The position numbers and the translations under genes were made by a program. Source: an uncultured Lachnoclostridium sp. (GTDB lineage: Bacteria; Bacillota; Clostridia; Lachnospirales; Lachnospiraceae). Taken from it: DNA of 64,000 nucleotides. The notes beneath the pieces were generated by a model. That model did not search any database. It saw only the letters and a program-made list of their open reading frames with translations, and was not told the DNA's origin. The stretch lies in contig CAOJBY010000004.1 in NCBI GenBank assembly GCA_948330435.1, forward strand, positions 106,334 to 170,333, in the 5' to 3' direction. Shown here piece by piece: positions 63,716 to 64,000 of the stretch (the stretch's first letter is position 1; each line of letters begins with the position of its first letter).

Positions 63716-64000
63716 CCCCGATTATCCCGGGGATGCAATCTCGCATATCCTCGCCCCTTTTCTCCCAAAAACCATTCAGAAGCAAAATACACGGGAAATA
63801 TCCCCCTCTGATTCAAACCGTATGACACCATATCCTCATAATAGATTTGCACGAAGTTTTCAAAATTGATGTCTAAATTCCTCTGCTGCTGTTGCAGAAA
63901 GTCACGCTCCCACTGTTCCGCTTCCGCTTTTGTCTTAAATCCCCGCTTGTTCTTCTTGTGGCTTACGCCCTGCCAGTCCTTATAATAGAACTGGCAACGC
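63706..64000 (-). pseudogene. Tyrosine recombinase/integrase, N-terminal arm-binding part, truncated
   Basis: The minus-strand frame enters from the right edge: RCQFYYKDWQGVSHKKNK, then GFKTKAEAEQWERDFLQQQQ and NFENFVQIYYEDM, typical of the DNA-binding arm and first core helices of phage or conjugative-element integrases. After MVSYGLNQ the frame leaves the family and stops at 63706, so the catalytic domain is missing. The start lies outside the window. Confidence 0.65.

Overview
The window looks like a chromosome segment of a gut-type anaerobic Firmicute, most likely a Lachnospiraceae (Blautia/Clostridium-like) strain. This is inferred from the strictly anaerobic enzyme set (two glycyl radical enzymes with their activases), the glgC-glgD pair, the cdaA-cdaR pair, QueT, a low-GC bacterial promoter style (TTGACA/TATAAT) and strong AGGAGG ribosome sites. 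No rRNA, tRNA or CRISPR array was seen.

Left third (1-17.7 kb): the end of an ABC transporter operon (permease tail plus COG1101-type ATPase), a decayed HAD hydrolase, then a minus-strand surface-polysaccharide block (three family-2 glycosyltransferases, a Wzx-like flippase, a large DUF2142 membrane protein). Upstream of it lie HPr, cdaR, cdaA and two small membrane proteins, probably one transcription unit from a promoter near 12.5 kb. Housekeeping genes comF, recD2, mreB and lplA follow.

Centre (17.7-33 kb): a tightly packed minus-strand catabolic operon. In order of transcription: PfkB-type kinase, ribose-type ABC importer (binding protein, ATPase, permease), glycyl radical enzyme 2 and its activase, an amidohydrolase-fold protein that has lost most metal ligands, a YjbQ-family protein, then glycyl radical enzyme 1 and its activase. 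A membrane-anchored AraC-type sensor-regulator gene sits just upstream. No microcompartment genes are present. This is the best candidate here for an undescribed catabolic pathway: import and perhaps phosphorylation of a sugar-like compound, then radical C-O, C-C, C-N or C-S cleavage.

Next (33-48.8 kb): a DeoR-controlled 2-oxoacid dehydrogenase (E2 with three lipoyl domains and a fused E1 alpha-beta, but no E3 nearby), QueT behind a probable preQ1 riboswitch, a Na+-dependent SNF transporter, an FAD oxidoreductase, a frameshifted PLD-helicase with a methyltransferase partner, an sce7726-type nuclease-like protein, and glgC-glgD.

Accessory region (48.9-56.9 kb): nested insertion sequences (an ISL3 element interrupted by an IS256 element) cut through a KAP-type NTPase gene. 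Next to this is a very AT-rich block holding a TIR-domain effector-like protein, a SPASM radical SAM enzyme and three short peptides missed by ordinary length cut-offs. Then come conjugative-element debris (LPQTG pilin fragment, excisionase fragment, XRE regulator) abutting the 3' end of guaA. GuaA itself has lost its glutaminase active site.

Right end (57-64 kb): guaA, DUF2130, a DUF362-ferredoxin protein, a solitary C5 DNA methyltransferase, a nucleoside phosphorylase remnant, a Phd-PIN toxin-antitoxin pair, and a truncated integrase at the edge.
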